Below the pieces are notes generated by a model. That model ran no database searches. It had not been told where the DNA came from and was given only the letters and a program-made list of their open reading frames with translations. This document shows, piece by piece, positions 34,739 to 42,706 of a DNA stretch of 64,000 nucleotides; position 1 is the stretch's first letter; each line of letters starts with the position of its first letter. This stretch comes from Burkholderiales bacterium (GTDB taxonomy: Bacteria; Pseudomonadota; Gammaproteobacteria; Burkholderiales; Usitatibacteraceae), in contig JAHCAK010000008.1 in NCBI GenBank assembly GCA_019634955.1, positions 39,058 through 103,057 of the forward strand, given 5' to 3'. A program made the position numbers and the translations under genes.

Positions 34739-35902
34739 ATGCATTTCCTGAAGCTCGTCTTCAAGAACATCTTCCGGCACAAGCTGCGGAGCCTGCTCAC
34801 GCTCTTCGGGCTGGTGGTGGCGATCCTCGCCTTCGGGCTGCTGCACACGGTGGTGAACGCGTGGTACGCGGGCTCCGACATGGCCTCGGCGCAGCGCCTC
34901 ATCGCGAGGAACGCGGTGTCGCTCGTCTTCCCGCTGCCCATCTACTACCGCGACCGCATCCGCACGGTCGACGGCGTGACGGCGGTGTCGGTGTCCAACT
35001 GGTTCGGCGGCATCTACAAGGACATGGCGCCGGCCAACTTCTTCGCGCAGTTCGGCGTGGACCACGAGAATTTCTTCGACCTGTACCCCGAGTTCCGCAC
35101 CAACCCCGAGGAGCTCCTCGCCTTCAAGAAGGACCGCCGCGGCGCCATGGTGGGCCGCCACCTCGCCGACCAGCACGGCTTCAAGGTGGGCGACGTGATC
35201 CCGGTGAAGGGCACGATCTACCCCGGCAACTGGGAGTTCGTCGTGCGCGGCGTCTACGAGCCGCGCGACGACACCACCATCACGCGCCAGCTCTACTTCC
35301 ACTGGGACTACCTGAACGAGGAGATCAGGCGCAAGTACCCGCGGCGCGCCGAGCAGGTCGGCGTCTTCATCATCCAGATCGCCGACGGCTCGCGCGCGGC
35401 CGAGGTGAGCCGGGCCGTGGACCGCGAGTTCGCGAACTCGCTCGCCGAGACGCTCACCGAGACGGAGAAGGCCTTCCAGCTCTCCTTCATCGCGCAGACG
35501 GAGACGATCGTGATGGCGATCCGCATCGTCTCCTTCGTCGTGATCGTGATCATCTTCGCGGTGGTGGCCAACACCATGGCGATGACGGCGCGCGAGCGGC
35601 TGGCGGAGTACGCCACCCTCAAGGCGCTGGGCTTCGGGCCGGCGTTCGTGGGGATGCTCATCGTCGGCGAGTCGCTCGCGATCACGCTGCTGGGCGGGGC
35701 GCTGGGGATCCTCGCCACCTTCCCCGCCGCGGCGGGCTTCAAGGCGGCCATGGGCTCGCTCTTCCCCGTCTTCCGCGTGGCGCCGGAGACGGTGGCGATG
35801 CAGGCCGCGTGCGCGCTCGCGGTCGGGCTCCTCGCGGGGCTCCTGCCTTCGATCCGGGCCGCGCGCGTGCGGATCGTCGACGGGCTGCGGCACATCGGAT
35901 GA
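34739..35902 (+). CDS. FtsX-like ABC permease 1
   Basis: A 387-residue permease with the MacB/FtsX plan: one N-terminal membrane helix (LLTLFGLVVAILAFGLLHTV), a ~230-residue periplasmic domain, and three C-terminal helices (~260-380) with the RERLAEYATLKALGF signature loop and RAARVRIVDGLRHIG end. ATG 34739 directly follows the right arm of the inverted repeat. The stop overlaps the second permease start (ATGA). Confidence 0.88.
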   Translation: MHFLKLVFKNIFRHKLRSLLTLFGLVVAILAFGLLHTVVNAWYAGSDMASAQRLIARNAVSLVFPLPIYYRDRIRTVDGVTAVSVSNWFGGIYKDMAPANFFAQFGVDHENFFDLYPEFRTNPEELLAFKKDRRGAMVGRHLADQHGFKVGDVIPVKGTIYPGNWEFVVRGVYEPRDDTTITRQLYFHWDYLNEEIRRKYPRRAEQVGVFIIQIADGSRAAEVSRAVDREFANSLAETLTETEKAFQLSFIAQTETIVMAIRIVSFVVIVIIFAVVANTMAMTARERLAEYATLKALGFGPAFVGMLIVGESLAITLLGGALGILATFPAAAGFKAAMGSLFPVFRVAPETVAMQAACALAVGLLAGLLPSIRAARVRIVDGLRHIG

Positions 35903-37065
35903 AGATTCCCCTCTCCTACGTCTTCCGCAACCTCTGGACGAGGAAGCTCACCACGCTCCTCACGGCCGGCGGGATGGCGCTCGTCGTCTTCGTCTTCGCC
36001 GCCGTGCTGATGCTGGACGCGGGGCTACGCAAGACGCTGGTGGGGACCGGGAGCTGGGACAACGCCGTGCTGCTGCGCCCGGCCTCGCAGACCGAGATCC
36101 AGAGCGCCGTCTACCGCGACCAGGCCTCCCTCGTGGAAACGCTGCCCGGCGTGGCGCGCGGCCCGGGCGGCGAGCCGCTCGTCTCCAAGGAGACCCTCGT
36201 CCTCATCGCCATCCCCAAGCGCGGCTCCGACAAGCCCGCCAACCTCGTGGTTCGCGGGATGCCGGCGATGGGCCTGCTGCTGCGGCCGCAGGCGAGGCTC
36301 GTCGAGGGCAGGATGTTCCGCCCGGGCTCGTCCGAGGTGGTGGTGGGGCGCGCCATCGCCGAGGGCTTCGACGGCACCGGGATCGGCGAGCGGCTGCGCT
36401 TCGCCGGGCGCGAGTGGACGATCGTCGGCACCTTCGACGCCGCGAAGAGCGGCTTCGACTCCGAGATCTGGGGCGACGTGGACCAGATGATGCAGGCCTT
36501 CCGGCGCACGGCCTACTCCTCCGTGCTGGTGCGGCTCGCGGACGCCGGCGGCTTCGAGGCGTTCAAGGCGCGCATCGCGGCCGACCAGCGCCTCATCCTC
36601 GAGGTGAAGCAGGAGCCCGCCTACTACCAGGACCAGTCGAAGTCGCTCTCGATCTTCATCAGCTACCTCGGCATCGCGCTCTCGGTGATCTTCTCCATCG
36701 GCGCCATGATCGGGGCCATGATCACGATGTACGCGGCGGTCGCCAACCGCTCCGCCGAGATCGGGACGCTGCGCGCGCTGGGCTTCCGGCGCTCGAGCAT
36801 CCTCGCCGCCTTCCTCGTGGAGTCGCTCATGCTCTCCCTCGTGGGCGGCGTGGCGGGGCTCGTTCTCGCCTCGTTCCTGCAGGCCTTCACCATCACCACC
36901 ATGAACTGGCAGAGCTTCAGCCAGCTCGCCTTCGGATTCCACCTCACGCCGGGGATCGCCGGGGCGACCCTCCTCTTCGCGCTCGCCATGGGGCTCGCGG
37001 GCGGGTTCCTGCCCAGCGTGCGCGCGGCGCGGCTGGAGATCGTCGATTCCCTGAGGGCAGCGTGA
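35899..37065 (+). CDS. FtsX-like ABC permease 2
   Basis: A 388-residue paralog of the preceding permease: N-terminal helix (LLTAGGMALVVFVFAAVLML), periplasmic domain, and three C-terminal helices with NRSAEIGTLRALGFRRSSI and RAARLEIVDSLRAA. Two distinct permeases with one ATPase imply a heterodimeric export unit rather than the single fused MacB. Substrate unknown. It is the last gene of the operon; the toxin-antitoxin promoter region begins at its stop. Confidence 0.88.
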   Translation: MKIPLSYVFRNLWTRKLTTLLTAGGMALVVFVFAAVLMLDAGLRKTLVGTGSWDNAVLLRPASQTEIQSAVYRDQASLVETLPGVARGPGGEPLVSKETLVLIAIPKRGSDKPANLVVRGMPAMGLLLRPQARLVEGRMFRPGSSEVVVGRAIAEGFDGTGIGERLRFAGREWTIVGTFDAAKSGFDSEIWGDVDQMMQAFRRTAYSSVLVRLADAGGFEAFKARIAADQRLILEVKQEPAYYQDQSKSLSIFISYLGIALSVIFSIGAMIGAMITMYAAVANRSAEIGTLRALGFRRSSILAAFLVESLMLSLVGGVAGLVLASFLQAFTITTMNWQSFSQLAFGFHLTPGIAGATLLFALAMGLAGGFLPSVRAARLEIVDSLRAA

Positions 37066-37092
37066 CGCTTTGACGTCATGACGTCATGACGC
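37063..37092 (+). promoter_or_regulatory. Repeated TGACGTCA operator/promoter of the toxin-antitoxin genes
   Basis: Two perfect palindromes TGACGTCA (37071-37078, 37079-37086) stand back to back, flanked on each side by TGACGC half-sites. CTATAGT just after them resembles a -10. Tandem palindromes over the promoter fit binding by the ribbon-helix-helix antitoxin, as in other autoregulated type II modules. Confidence 0.7.
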
Positions 37093-37104
37093 TATAGTGC
37101 TGCC

Positions 37105-37335
37105 ATGGATACCGCCAAGCGCGCCACCGTATATTTCGATCCCGACCTTCACCAGGCCCTTCGCCTCAAGTCGGCCGTTTCCTCGCGGTCGGTGTCGGAG
37201 ATCGTGAACGACGCCGTCCGCCGAAGCCTCGCGGAAGACGCGTCGGACCTCGCCGCCTTCGAGGAACGGGCGAAGGAACCCTCCCTCGACTTCGAGGCCG
37301 TGGTCAGGTCGCTGCGCAAGCGTGGGAAGATATAG
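37105..37335 (+). CDS. Ribbon-helix-helix antitoxin
   Basis: A 76-residue protein. The N-terminus KRATVYFDPDLHQALRLKSA followed by SRSVSEIVNDAVRRSLAED is a CopG/ParD-like ribbon-helix-helix. The acidic C-terminal half (DASDLAAFEERAKEPSLDFE) is the usual toxin-wrapping tail. It should bind the TGACGTCA sites just upstream and neutralise the toxin. It overlaps the toxin gene by 14 bp. Confidence 0.85.
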   Translation: MDTAKRATVYFDPDLHQALRLKSAVSSRSVSEIVNDAVRRSLAEDASDLAAFEERAKEPSLDFEAVVRSLRKRGKI

Positions 37336-37585
37336 GGTCGTCATCAAGGCGTCGGCCGCGAAGGAGCTCGAGGCCGTCGACGGCAAGCGCAATCGCCAGC
37401 GGCTCGTGGCGGCGATCGGCTCGCTGGCCGACGATCCGCGGCCCGGCGGCGCCGAGAAGCTCTCGGGCATGAAGGACCGGTTCCGCGTCCGCGTGGGCGA
37501 CTACCGGGTGGTCTATGCCATCGAGGATGCCGTCCTCACGGTGCATGTCGTGAAGCTTGGCCACCGCCGGGAGGTGTACCGGTGA
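37322..37585 (+). CDS. RelE/ParE-family toxin
   Basis: An 87-residue basic protein with the RelE fold: YRVVIKASAAKELEAVDGK, then an LADDPRPGGAEKLSGM segment, RVRVGDYRVVYAIED and HVVKLGHRREVYR. The conserved Arg residues at RVRVGDYR and the C-terminal Arg/Tyr fit RelE-type ribonucleases that cut mRNA on the ribosome; a ParE-type gyrase role cannot be excluded. GTG 37322. The stop overlaps the next start as GTGA, coupling a toxin to a metabolic gene. Confidence 0.85.
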   Translation: MGRYRVVIKASAAKELEAVDGKRNRQRLVAAIGSLADDPRPGGAEKLSGMKDRFRVRVGDYRVVYAIEDAVLTVHVVKLGHRREVYR

Positions 37586-38700
37586 GCGTCGAGCGCATCC
37601 TCGCCACCTACCGGATCGCCGCCCCCGCCGCCGACATCGAGGCGCGCGCGCGGGCCCTTGCCGTCGAGCAGAGCGTGGAGATGCCGCTCGAGGCCATCCG
37701 CGACGCGCGCGTGCGCGACGAGGTCGTGGCCACCGTGGAGAGGATCCTCCCCTCGCCCGCTCGCGGGAGAGGGGCCGGGGGTGAGGGCGCCTTCGAGGTC
37801 ACCCTCGGCCTCGCGGTCGGGACCACGGGCCACGAGGCTTCCCAGCTCGCCAACATGCTCTTCGGCAACTGCTCGCTGCAGCCCGAGGTCGAGCTCGTGG
37901 ACGCGGACTTCCCGCCGGGTTTCGCGGACGCATTCCCCGGGCCCGAGTTCGGCATCGCCGGCCTTCGCGCCATGCTCGCCGCGCCGGACCGCCCGCTCAC
38001 CTGCACGGCCCTCAAGCCCCAGGGCTCGACGCTGGACCACCTCGTGCACCTCGCGCGCACCTTCGCGCTCGCCGGCGTCGACGTGGTGAAGGACGACCAC
38101 GGCCTCGCGAACCAGGCCTCGTGCCCGTTCGCCGCGCGCGTGCCGGCGGTGCAGCAGGCCGTCGCGGAGGCCAACCGGGAGACGGGCGGGGCGACGCTCT
38201 ACGCGCCGACGCTCTCGGGCGACCCGCGCGCGCTCGCCGGCCAGCTGCAGGTCGCGCGCGACTGCGGGCTGCGCATCGCCCTCGTGGCGCCGATGCTCGT
38301 CGGGCTGCCGGTGTTCGTCGAGTTGCGGCGCGAGTCGGGCCTCGCGCTGCTGGCGCATCCCGCTCTTGCCGGCGCCGCGCGCATCGCGCCCGCCCTCCTG
38401 CTGGGCAAGCTCTTCCGCCTGTTCGGCGCGGACGCGACGATCTTTCCCAACCACGGCGGGCGCTTCAGCTACGGCCGCGACACCTGCCTCGCCATCGCCG
38501 CCGCCTCGCGCGACGCCTGGGAGGGCTTGGCGCCCATCCTGCCGGTGCCGGCCGGGGGCATGGGCGTCGAGCGCGTGCCGGAGATGATCGCCGACTACGG
38601 GCGCGATACGATGCTGCTCATCGGCGGCGGTTTGCTCGTGGCCGGGGACCGGCTCGCCCAGCGCAGCCGGGAATTCGTGGAGAAGGTGAGGCGGTCATGA
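37582..38700 (+). CDS. RuBisCO-like protein (form IV)
   Basis: A 372-residue RuBisCO large-subunit homologue, shorter than true RbcL (~475). It keeps Lys145 in LKPQG and Lys170 in VVKDDHG, the counterpart of the carbamylated lysine, but the metal-ligand Glu is replaced by His173, so CO2 fixation is not expected. The nearest characterised relatives are form IV proteins acting on other sugar acids or phosphates, such as OiaX-type apionate enzymes; the exact reaction is unknown. Residues 57-69 (PSPARGRGAGGEG) are encoded by an intergenic-type DNA repeat. The start overlaps the toxin stop; the stop overlaps the cupin start. Confidence 0.85.
   Translation: MSVERILATYRIAAPAADIEARARALAVEQSVEMPLEAIRDARVRDEVVATVERILPSPARGRGAGGEGAFEVTLGLAVGTTGHEASQLANMLFGNCSLQPEVELVDADFPPGFADAFPGPEFGIAGLRAMLAAPDRPLTCTALKPQGSTLDHLVHLARTFALAGVDVVKDDHGLANQASCPFAARVPAVQQAVAEANRETGGATLYAPTLSGDPRALAGQLQVARDCGLRIALVAPMLVGLPVFVELRRESGLALLAHPALAGAARIAPALLLGKLFRLFGADATIFPNHGGRFSYGRDTCLAIAAASRDAWEGLAPILPVPAGGMGVERVPEMIADYGRDTMLLIGGGLLVAGDRLAQRSREFVEKVRRS
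37747..37788 (+). repeat. Intergenic-type repeat inserted in the RuBisCO-like gene
   Basis: CCCTCGCCCGCTCGCGGGAG followed by AGGGG-CCGGGG-GTGAGGG matches the short palindromic element usually seen between genes in proteobacteria. Here it is in frame and adds about 13 residues between the N-terminal domain helices. Confidence 0.65.
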
Positions 38701-39128
38701 CCGGCAAGCCCGTCCGCAGGCACGATGGCGGTTTTCACTGGGAGGGCGTGGAGGTGCTCGCCTACAAGCAGGAAGGCAGCGCGCCCTTCAAGGATGTCAC
38801 GCGCCAGGTGCTCTTCGACGATCCGTCGCTCGCCACGCAACTGCGCTACTTCGAGGTGGCCCCGGGCGGGTGGACCACGCTCGAGCGCCACGAGCACGTG
38901 CACAACGTGATGGTGATCCGCGGCCGCGGGCGGTGCCTCGTGGGCGACGAGGCGTGGGATCTCGCGACGAACGACCTCGTGAGCGTGCCGCCCATGACCT
39001 GGCACCAGTTCCGCGCCGCCGCGGACGCGCCGCTCGGCTTCCTGTGCCTCGTCAACCGCGAGCGCGACCGGCCGCAACTGCCTTCCCCCGCCGACGCCGC
39101 GGCGATCTCCGCGCCCCTCGACGACTGA
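38697..39128 (+). CDS. Cupin-domain protein partnered with the RuBisCO-like protein
   Basis: A 143-residue single cupin. The metal motif is ERHEHVHNVMVIRGRGRCLV (two His, then a later His in MTWHQFRA), and PGGWTTLERHEH is typical. It starts inside the RLP stop codon (ATGA), so the two are co-translated and probably act on the same substrate, for example as a sugar-acid isomerase or epimerase. Converges on a CoA-transferase gene; a 24-bp palindrome lies at the junction. Confidence 0.8.
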   Translation: MTGKPVRRHDGGFHWEGVEVLAYKQEGSAPFKDVTRQVLFDDPSLATQLRYFEVAPGGWTTLERHEHVHNVMVIRGRGRCLVGDEAWDLATNDLVSVPPMTWHQFRAAADAPLGFLCLVNRERDRPQLPSPADAAAISAPLDD

Positions 39129-39137
39129 CCCCGGACC

Positions 39138-39161
39138 AGACCGGTTCCGCGGAACCGGTCT
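39138..39161. terminator. 24-bp perfect palindrome between cupin and CoA-transferase genes
   Basis: AGACCGGTTCCGC/GGAACCGGTCT is fully self-complementary and begins 9 bp after the cupin stop. It touches the stop codon of the convergent CoA-transferase gene. Likely a bidirectional terminator. Confidence 0.6.
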
Positions 39162-40275
39162 ATTCCAGGAGGTCGTTGTGCTCGCCGGGCTTCGGCAGCG
39201 GCAGGCGCAGGCCGATGCGGTCGTCGCCGAACTGGATGGGCAGGCGCGGGATGCGGGTCTTCGTGCCGTCGGGGAGCACGAGGTCGATCATGCCGCCGGC
39301 GGCGAGGTGCGGGTCGTCGAAGAGGTCCGAGGGCGTGGCGATCCGCGCGAAGGGCAGCCCCGCCTTCTCGCACATCGCCTCGATCTCGGCGATAGGGCGC
39401 TTCGCGAGCAGCCGCGCCACCAGCGGGATGAGCGTCTCGCGCGCCTTCGAGCGCTGGTTGTTGGTGGCGTACGCCGGATCGAGCAGTTCCGGCTCGCCGA
39501 GCGCCGCGGTGAAGATCTCCCACTGCCGCTCGGTGACCACGCCGACGAAGACCTGCACGCCGTCGGCCGAGGTGAAGATGTCGTACACGCCCCACGCGCG
39601 CTTGCCGGCCGACATCGGCTCGGGCGCCTTGCCGGTGACGGCGTGCTGCATCATGTGCGTGGAGACGAGCCACGCCGCGTTCTCGAAGAGGCCGCTCTGC
39701 ACGTGCTGGCCGCGGCCGGTGCGGTCGCGGTCGCGCAGCGCCGCCATGACGGCGATGGCGCCGAACATCCCGCCCATCATGTCGTTCACCGGGGCCCCGG
39801 CGCGCAGCGGCCGGCCCACGGGCCCCGTCATCCAGGCGAGCCCGCTCATCATCTGCACCACCTCGTCCAGCGCCGTACGCTTCTCGTAGGGCCCGGCGAG
39901 GAACCCCTTGAGCGAGCAGTAGACGAGCCGCGGGTTCACGGCCGAGAGCGCCTCGTATCCCAGGCCCTTGGCCTCCAGCGCGCCGGGGCGGAAGTTCTCG
40001 AGGAACACGTCGGCGCCCGCGACGAGCTTCCGCGCCGCCTCGGCGCCCTCGGGCGAGCCGAGGTCAAGCGTCACGCTCTTCTTGTTGCGGTTGAACGCCG
40101 CGAAGAAGCCGGCGCCGGTGCTGCCGAGGTAGCGCGTGGGGTCGCCCTTGCCCTCGGGCTCCACCTTTATCACCTCGGCGCCCAGGTCCGCGAGCACCAG
40201 CCCGCAGGTGGGGCCCATCACCATGTGCGAGAACTCGACGACGCGGATGCCCGCGAGCGGCAGCGGCCGGCTCAT
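39160..40275 (-). CDS. Family III CoA-transferase (CaiB/BaiF type)
   Basis: A 371-residue enzyme that moves CoA between carboxylic acids. It has the family opening IRVVEFSHMVMGPTCGLVLADLGAEVIKVE, DPTRYLG, FNRNKKSVTLDL, the catalytic-Asp region (ENFRPGALEAKGLGYEAL) and GKRAWGVYDIFTSADG. ATG 40275 overlaps the stop of the HMG-CoA-lyase-like gene (ATGA). Together they probably activate a hydroxy-dicarboxylic acid to its CoA ester and split it. Acceptor and donor are not predictable. Confidence 0.9.
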   Translation of the reverse strand: MSRPLPLAGIRVVEFSHMVMGPTCGLVLADLGAEVIKVEPEGKGDPTRYLGSTGAGFFAAFNRNKKSVTLDLGSPEGAEAARKLVAGADVFLENFRPGALEAKGLGYEALSAVNPRLVYCSLKGFLAGPYEKRTALDEVVQMMSGLAWMTGPVGRPLRAGAPVNDMMGGMFGAIAVMAALRDRDRTGRGQHVQSGLFENAAWLVSTHMMQHAVTGKAPEPMSAGKRAWGVYDIFTSADGVQVFVGVVTERQWEIFTAALGEPELLDPAYATNNQRSKARETLIPLVARLLAKRPIAEIEAMCEKAGLPFARIATPSDLFDDPHLAAGGMIDLVLPDGTKTRIPRLPIQFGDDRIGLRLPLPKPGEHNDLLE

Positions 40276-41207
40276 GCGCGCGCTCCTTCGGCGGCCCGGC
40301 GGAAGGTCTTCGGCAGCCCGGCGTCCGGCACGTGCCCGTAGAGGGGCTCGCCGGGGAGCCCCTCGGCCAGCACCGCGCGCGCGGCCACGAGCCTCGCGAT
40401 GTCGATGCCGGTATCGAGCCCCATCGACTCCAGCAGGAACACCAGGTCCTCGGTGACGATGTTGCCGCTCGCGCCCGGCGCGTACGGGCAGCCGCCGAGG
40501 CCGCCCTGGGAAGCGTCGAAGGTGGTCACGCCCTCCTCGAGCGCCGCCACCACGTTGGCGAGCCCCTGCCCGCGCGTGTTGTGCAGGTGCGCGCCGCCCA
40601 TCCGCTCGCCCACCTCGGCCTTGAGGCGCCGGAAGAGCCGCCGCACCTGCGCCGGGTTCGCGTAGCCGGTCGTGTCCGAGAGCCCGATCGAGTCCACGCC
40701 CGCCGCGGCGAGCCGCGCGGCCACCGCGATCACGAAGTCCTCCGGCACCTCGCCCTGCAGCGTGCAGCCGAAGGCGGTGGAGATGCCGACCTCGACGCCG
40801 GGCCGCGCGGGCCCGGGCAGCGCGTCGCGCCACTCCACCACGCGCCGGACCTCTTCGATGGCCGCGTCGACGGGCTTGCGCAGGTTCGACTGGCTGTGCG
40901 CCTCGGAGGCCGACACCGGCATCGTGACCTTGTGCGCCCCGGCGGCCATGGCGTCCTGCGCGCCGCGCAGGTTGGGGGCGAGCGCGAGCACCGTGAGCCG
41001 CGGGATCGCCACCGCCTCGCGCACGACCTCGGCCGCATCGGCCATCTGCGGCAGGAGCTTCGCCGGCACGAAGGAAGCCACCTCGATCTCGGCGAGGCCC
41101 GCCTCCGCCAGGGCCCGGATCCACCGGTGCTTCGCCGCCGTGGGCATGACGCGCTTCACGGCCTGCAGCCCGTCGCGCGGGCCCACTTCACTCACCAGGA
41201 TCTTCAT
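40272..41207 (-). CDS. Hydroxymethylglutaryl-CoA lyase family protein
   Basis: A 311-residue DRE-TIM metallolyase. EVGPRDGLQAVKR carries the Arg-Asp metal site, SFVPAKLLPQMADA is typical of HMG-CoA lyase, and HLHNTRGQGLANVVAAL and the GLGGCPYAPGASGN loop with the active-site Cys match. Substrate may be HMG-CoA or another 3-hydroxyacyl-CoA such as citramalyl-CoA-type compounds, considering the CoA-transferase partner. ATG 41207 is preferred over GTG 41210. The 5' end overlaps the 3' end of the AraC regulator gene by 20 bp. Confidence 0.9.
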   Translation of the reverse strand: MKILVSEVGPRDGLQAVKRVMPTAAKHRWIRALAEAGLAEIEVASFVPAKLLPQMADAAEVVREAVAIPRLTVLALAPNLRGAQDAMAAGAHKVTMPVSASEAHSQSNLRKPVDAAIEEVRRVVEWRDALPGPARPGVEVGISTAFGCTLQGEVPEDFVIAVAARLAAAGVDSIGLSDTTGYANPAQVRRLFRRLKAEVGERMGGAHLHNTRGQGLANVVAALEEGVTTFDASQGGLGGCPYAPGASGNIVTEDLVFLLESMGLDTGIDIARLVAARAVLAEGLPGEPLYGHVPDAGLPKTFRRAAEGARA

Positions 41208-42180
41208 CACCTCGGCTCCGGGTCGCCCTCACGCTGCGGCGCCACGCGGCCGGCGGGATGCCGAACTCGCGCTTGAACGCCCGGTTGAAGGCTGCCTCCG
41301 AATCGTACCCCACGCGCTCGGCGATGCGCGCCACGGCGTCGTTCGACGAGGCGAGCGCCTGGGAGGCGAGCGCGAGGCGCCAGCCCGTGAGGTACTGCAT
41401 GGGCGGCTCGCCGATGAGCGCGTTGAACCGCTCGTTCAACGCCGAGCGCGAGAGCCCCGCCTGCTTCGCGAGCGCCTCGACCTCCCAGTCGCGCGCCGGC
41501 TCCGCGTGCAGGAGCGCGAGCGCCCTTCCCACGTGCGGGTCGCGAAGCCCCGCGAGCCAGCCCAGCTGGTCCGGCGGGAGCGACGCGGTGTAGTGCCGGA
41601 TCGCCTCGACGAAGAGCAGCTCCGAGAGCCGGCCCAGCAGCGCCTCCGACCCGGGTCGGGGCGCGTGGGTCTCGGAGGCGCCGTGGCGAAGCGTCGCGGT
41701 GATCCAGGAGGCCGCCGGCCCGTCGCCCAGCTCGACGCGCAGCATGCGCGGCAGCGCCCCGAGGAGCGGGCGGCACAGGCGCTTGTCGCAGGCGAGGAAG
41801 CCGCACACGAAGCGCGTGCGCTCGCCGCCGCCGCCGTGGCGGATGCGCGCGAGGCCGCCCTCGGCGGAGGGCTCGACCAGCAGCTCCGCGCCGACGGGCG
41901 CGAGCTGCAGGTCGCTGCCGAGCAGGTGGCCGTCGCCGTGCGGGAACATGATGAGGTCGCCTGCGGAAAGCGCCACCGGGGCGCCGTCGGGCAGCGCGGC
42001 CCGGCAGCGCCCCTCGGTGACGAGGTGGTAGATCGACACGTGCTCGGCGTCCGGGAGGATGTGGCGCACGTCCTCGCGTCCCGGCGCCGAGTCGATGCAC
42101 CACGGGGCCGTGAACTCGGCCTCGAGGAAGAGGCCGCTCGTGAGCCTGAGCACCTTGAGGACTTCGGAGAGCGCGTCCAT
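41188..42180 (-). CDS. AraC-family transcriptional regulator with cupin sensor
   Basis: A 330-residue regulator. An N-terminal cupin-type sensor domain (ISIYHLVTEGRC, LSAGDLIMFPHGDGHLL) precedes a C-terminal double HTH (residues ~220-320): WEVEALAKQAGLSRSALNERFNALIGEPPMQYLTGWRLALA and ERVGYDSEAAFNRAFKREFGIPPAAWR. It overlaps the HMG-CoA-lyase-like gene, so all three are one operon and it may autoregulate. ATG 42180. Confidence 0.9.
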   Translation of the reverse strand: MDALSEVLKVLRLTSGLFLEAEFTAPWCIDSAPGREDVRHILPDAEHVSIYHLVTEGRCRAALPDGAPVALSAGDLIMFPHGDGHLLGSDLQLAPVGAELLVEPSAEGGLARIRHGGGGERTRFVCGFLACDKRLCRPLLGALPRMLRVELGDGPAASWITATLRHGASETHAPRPGSEALLGRLSELLFVEAIRHYTASLPPDQLGWLAGLRDPHVGRALALLHAEPARDWEVEALAKQAGLSRSALNERFNALIGEPPMQYLTGWRLALASQALASSNDAVARIAERVGYDSEAAFNRAFKREFGIPPAAWRRSVRATRSRGDEDPGE

Positions 42181-42411
42181 GGCGGGGCACCGGTCCGGAG
42201 AGGTGCGGCCATGGTAAGGGCAAGCCGAGCGGGCCGCCAACCCCGGGCGCGGCGGCTTCCCGGTCAAGCCGAACGGATTCCCGGACAAGCGATCTCGCGA
42301 ACGCGGCGCCTGCCGCAAGAACGGCGGCGCGCCGGTCAATTCCGCGCGCGGCGGCGCCGCCACCATTCGCCTCACGCCGATCCCGGCGCGTTCGACCCGA
42401 AAGGAAAGGCC

Positions 42412-42705
42412 ATGCACCGCGAAACCCGATGGACCCGCACCACCGTGCGCCTGGCGCGCGACGGGCTCCTCGGCATCGACGACGGCCGCGGGCTTCGCCT
42501 GCGCGTCGCCGCCGGCACCGTCTGGCTCACGCAGCAGGGCGACGGCCGCGACGTCGTCCTGCGCAAGGGCGAGACCTTCGTCATCGACCGCCCGGGGCGC
42601 ACCGTCGTCCAGGCGCTCGATGCGGCGGAGCTCGCGCTCAACGCCGCCAACGACAGCCGCTATTCCACCGAATCCCGACCCCTCGTCACGAAAGGAGCCG
42701 CCTGA
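42412..42705 (+). CDS. DUF2917 domain protein (copy 3)
   Basis: A 97-residue protein with the DUF2917 core LARDGLLGIDDGRGLRLRVA, VWLTQQGDGRDVVLRKGETF and RTVVQALDAAEL, preceded by a short basic start and followed by a ~30-residue tail. GAAAGGAAAGG lies upstream of ATG 42412. It ends 1 bp before the ferritin-like gene, so the two are one unit. No hairpin of the 13032/14720 type follows it. The 231-bp gap upstream (42181-42411) holds no gene. Confidence 0.8.
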   Translation: MHRETRWTRTTVRLARDGLLGIDDGRGLRLRVAAGTVWLTQQGDGRDVVLRKGETFVIDRPGRTVVQALDAAELALNAANDSRYSTESRPLVTKGAA

Positions 42706-42706
42706 C

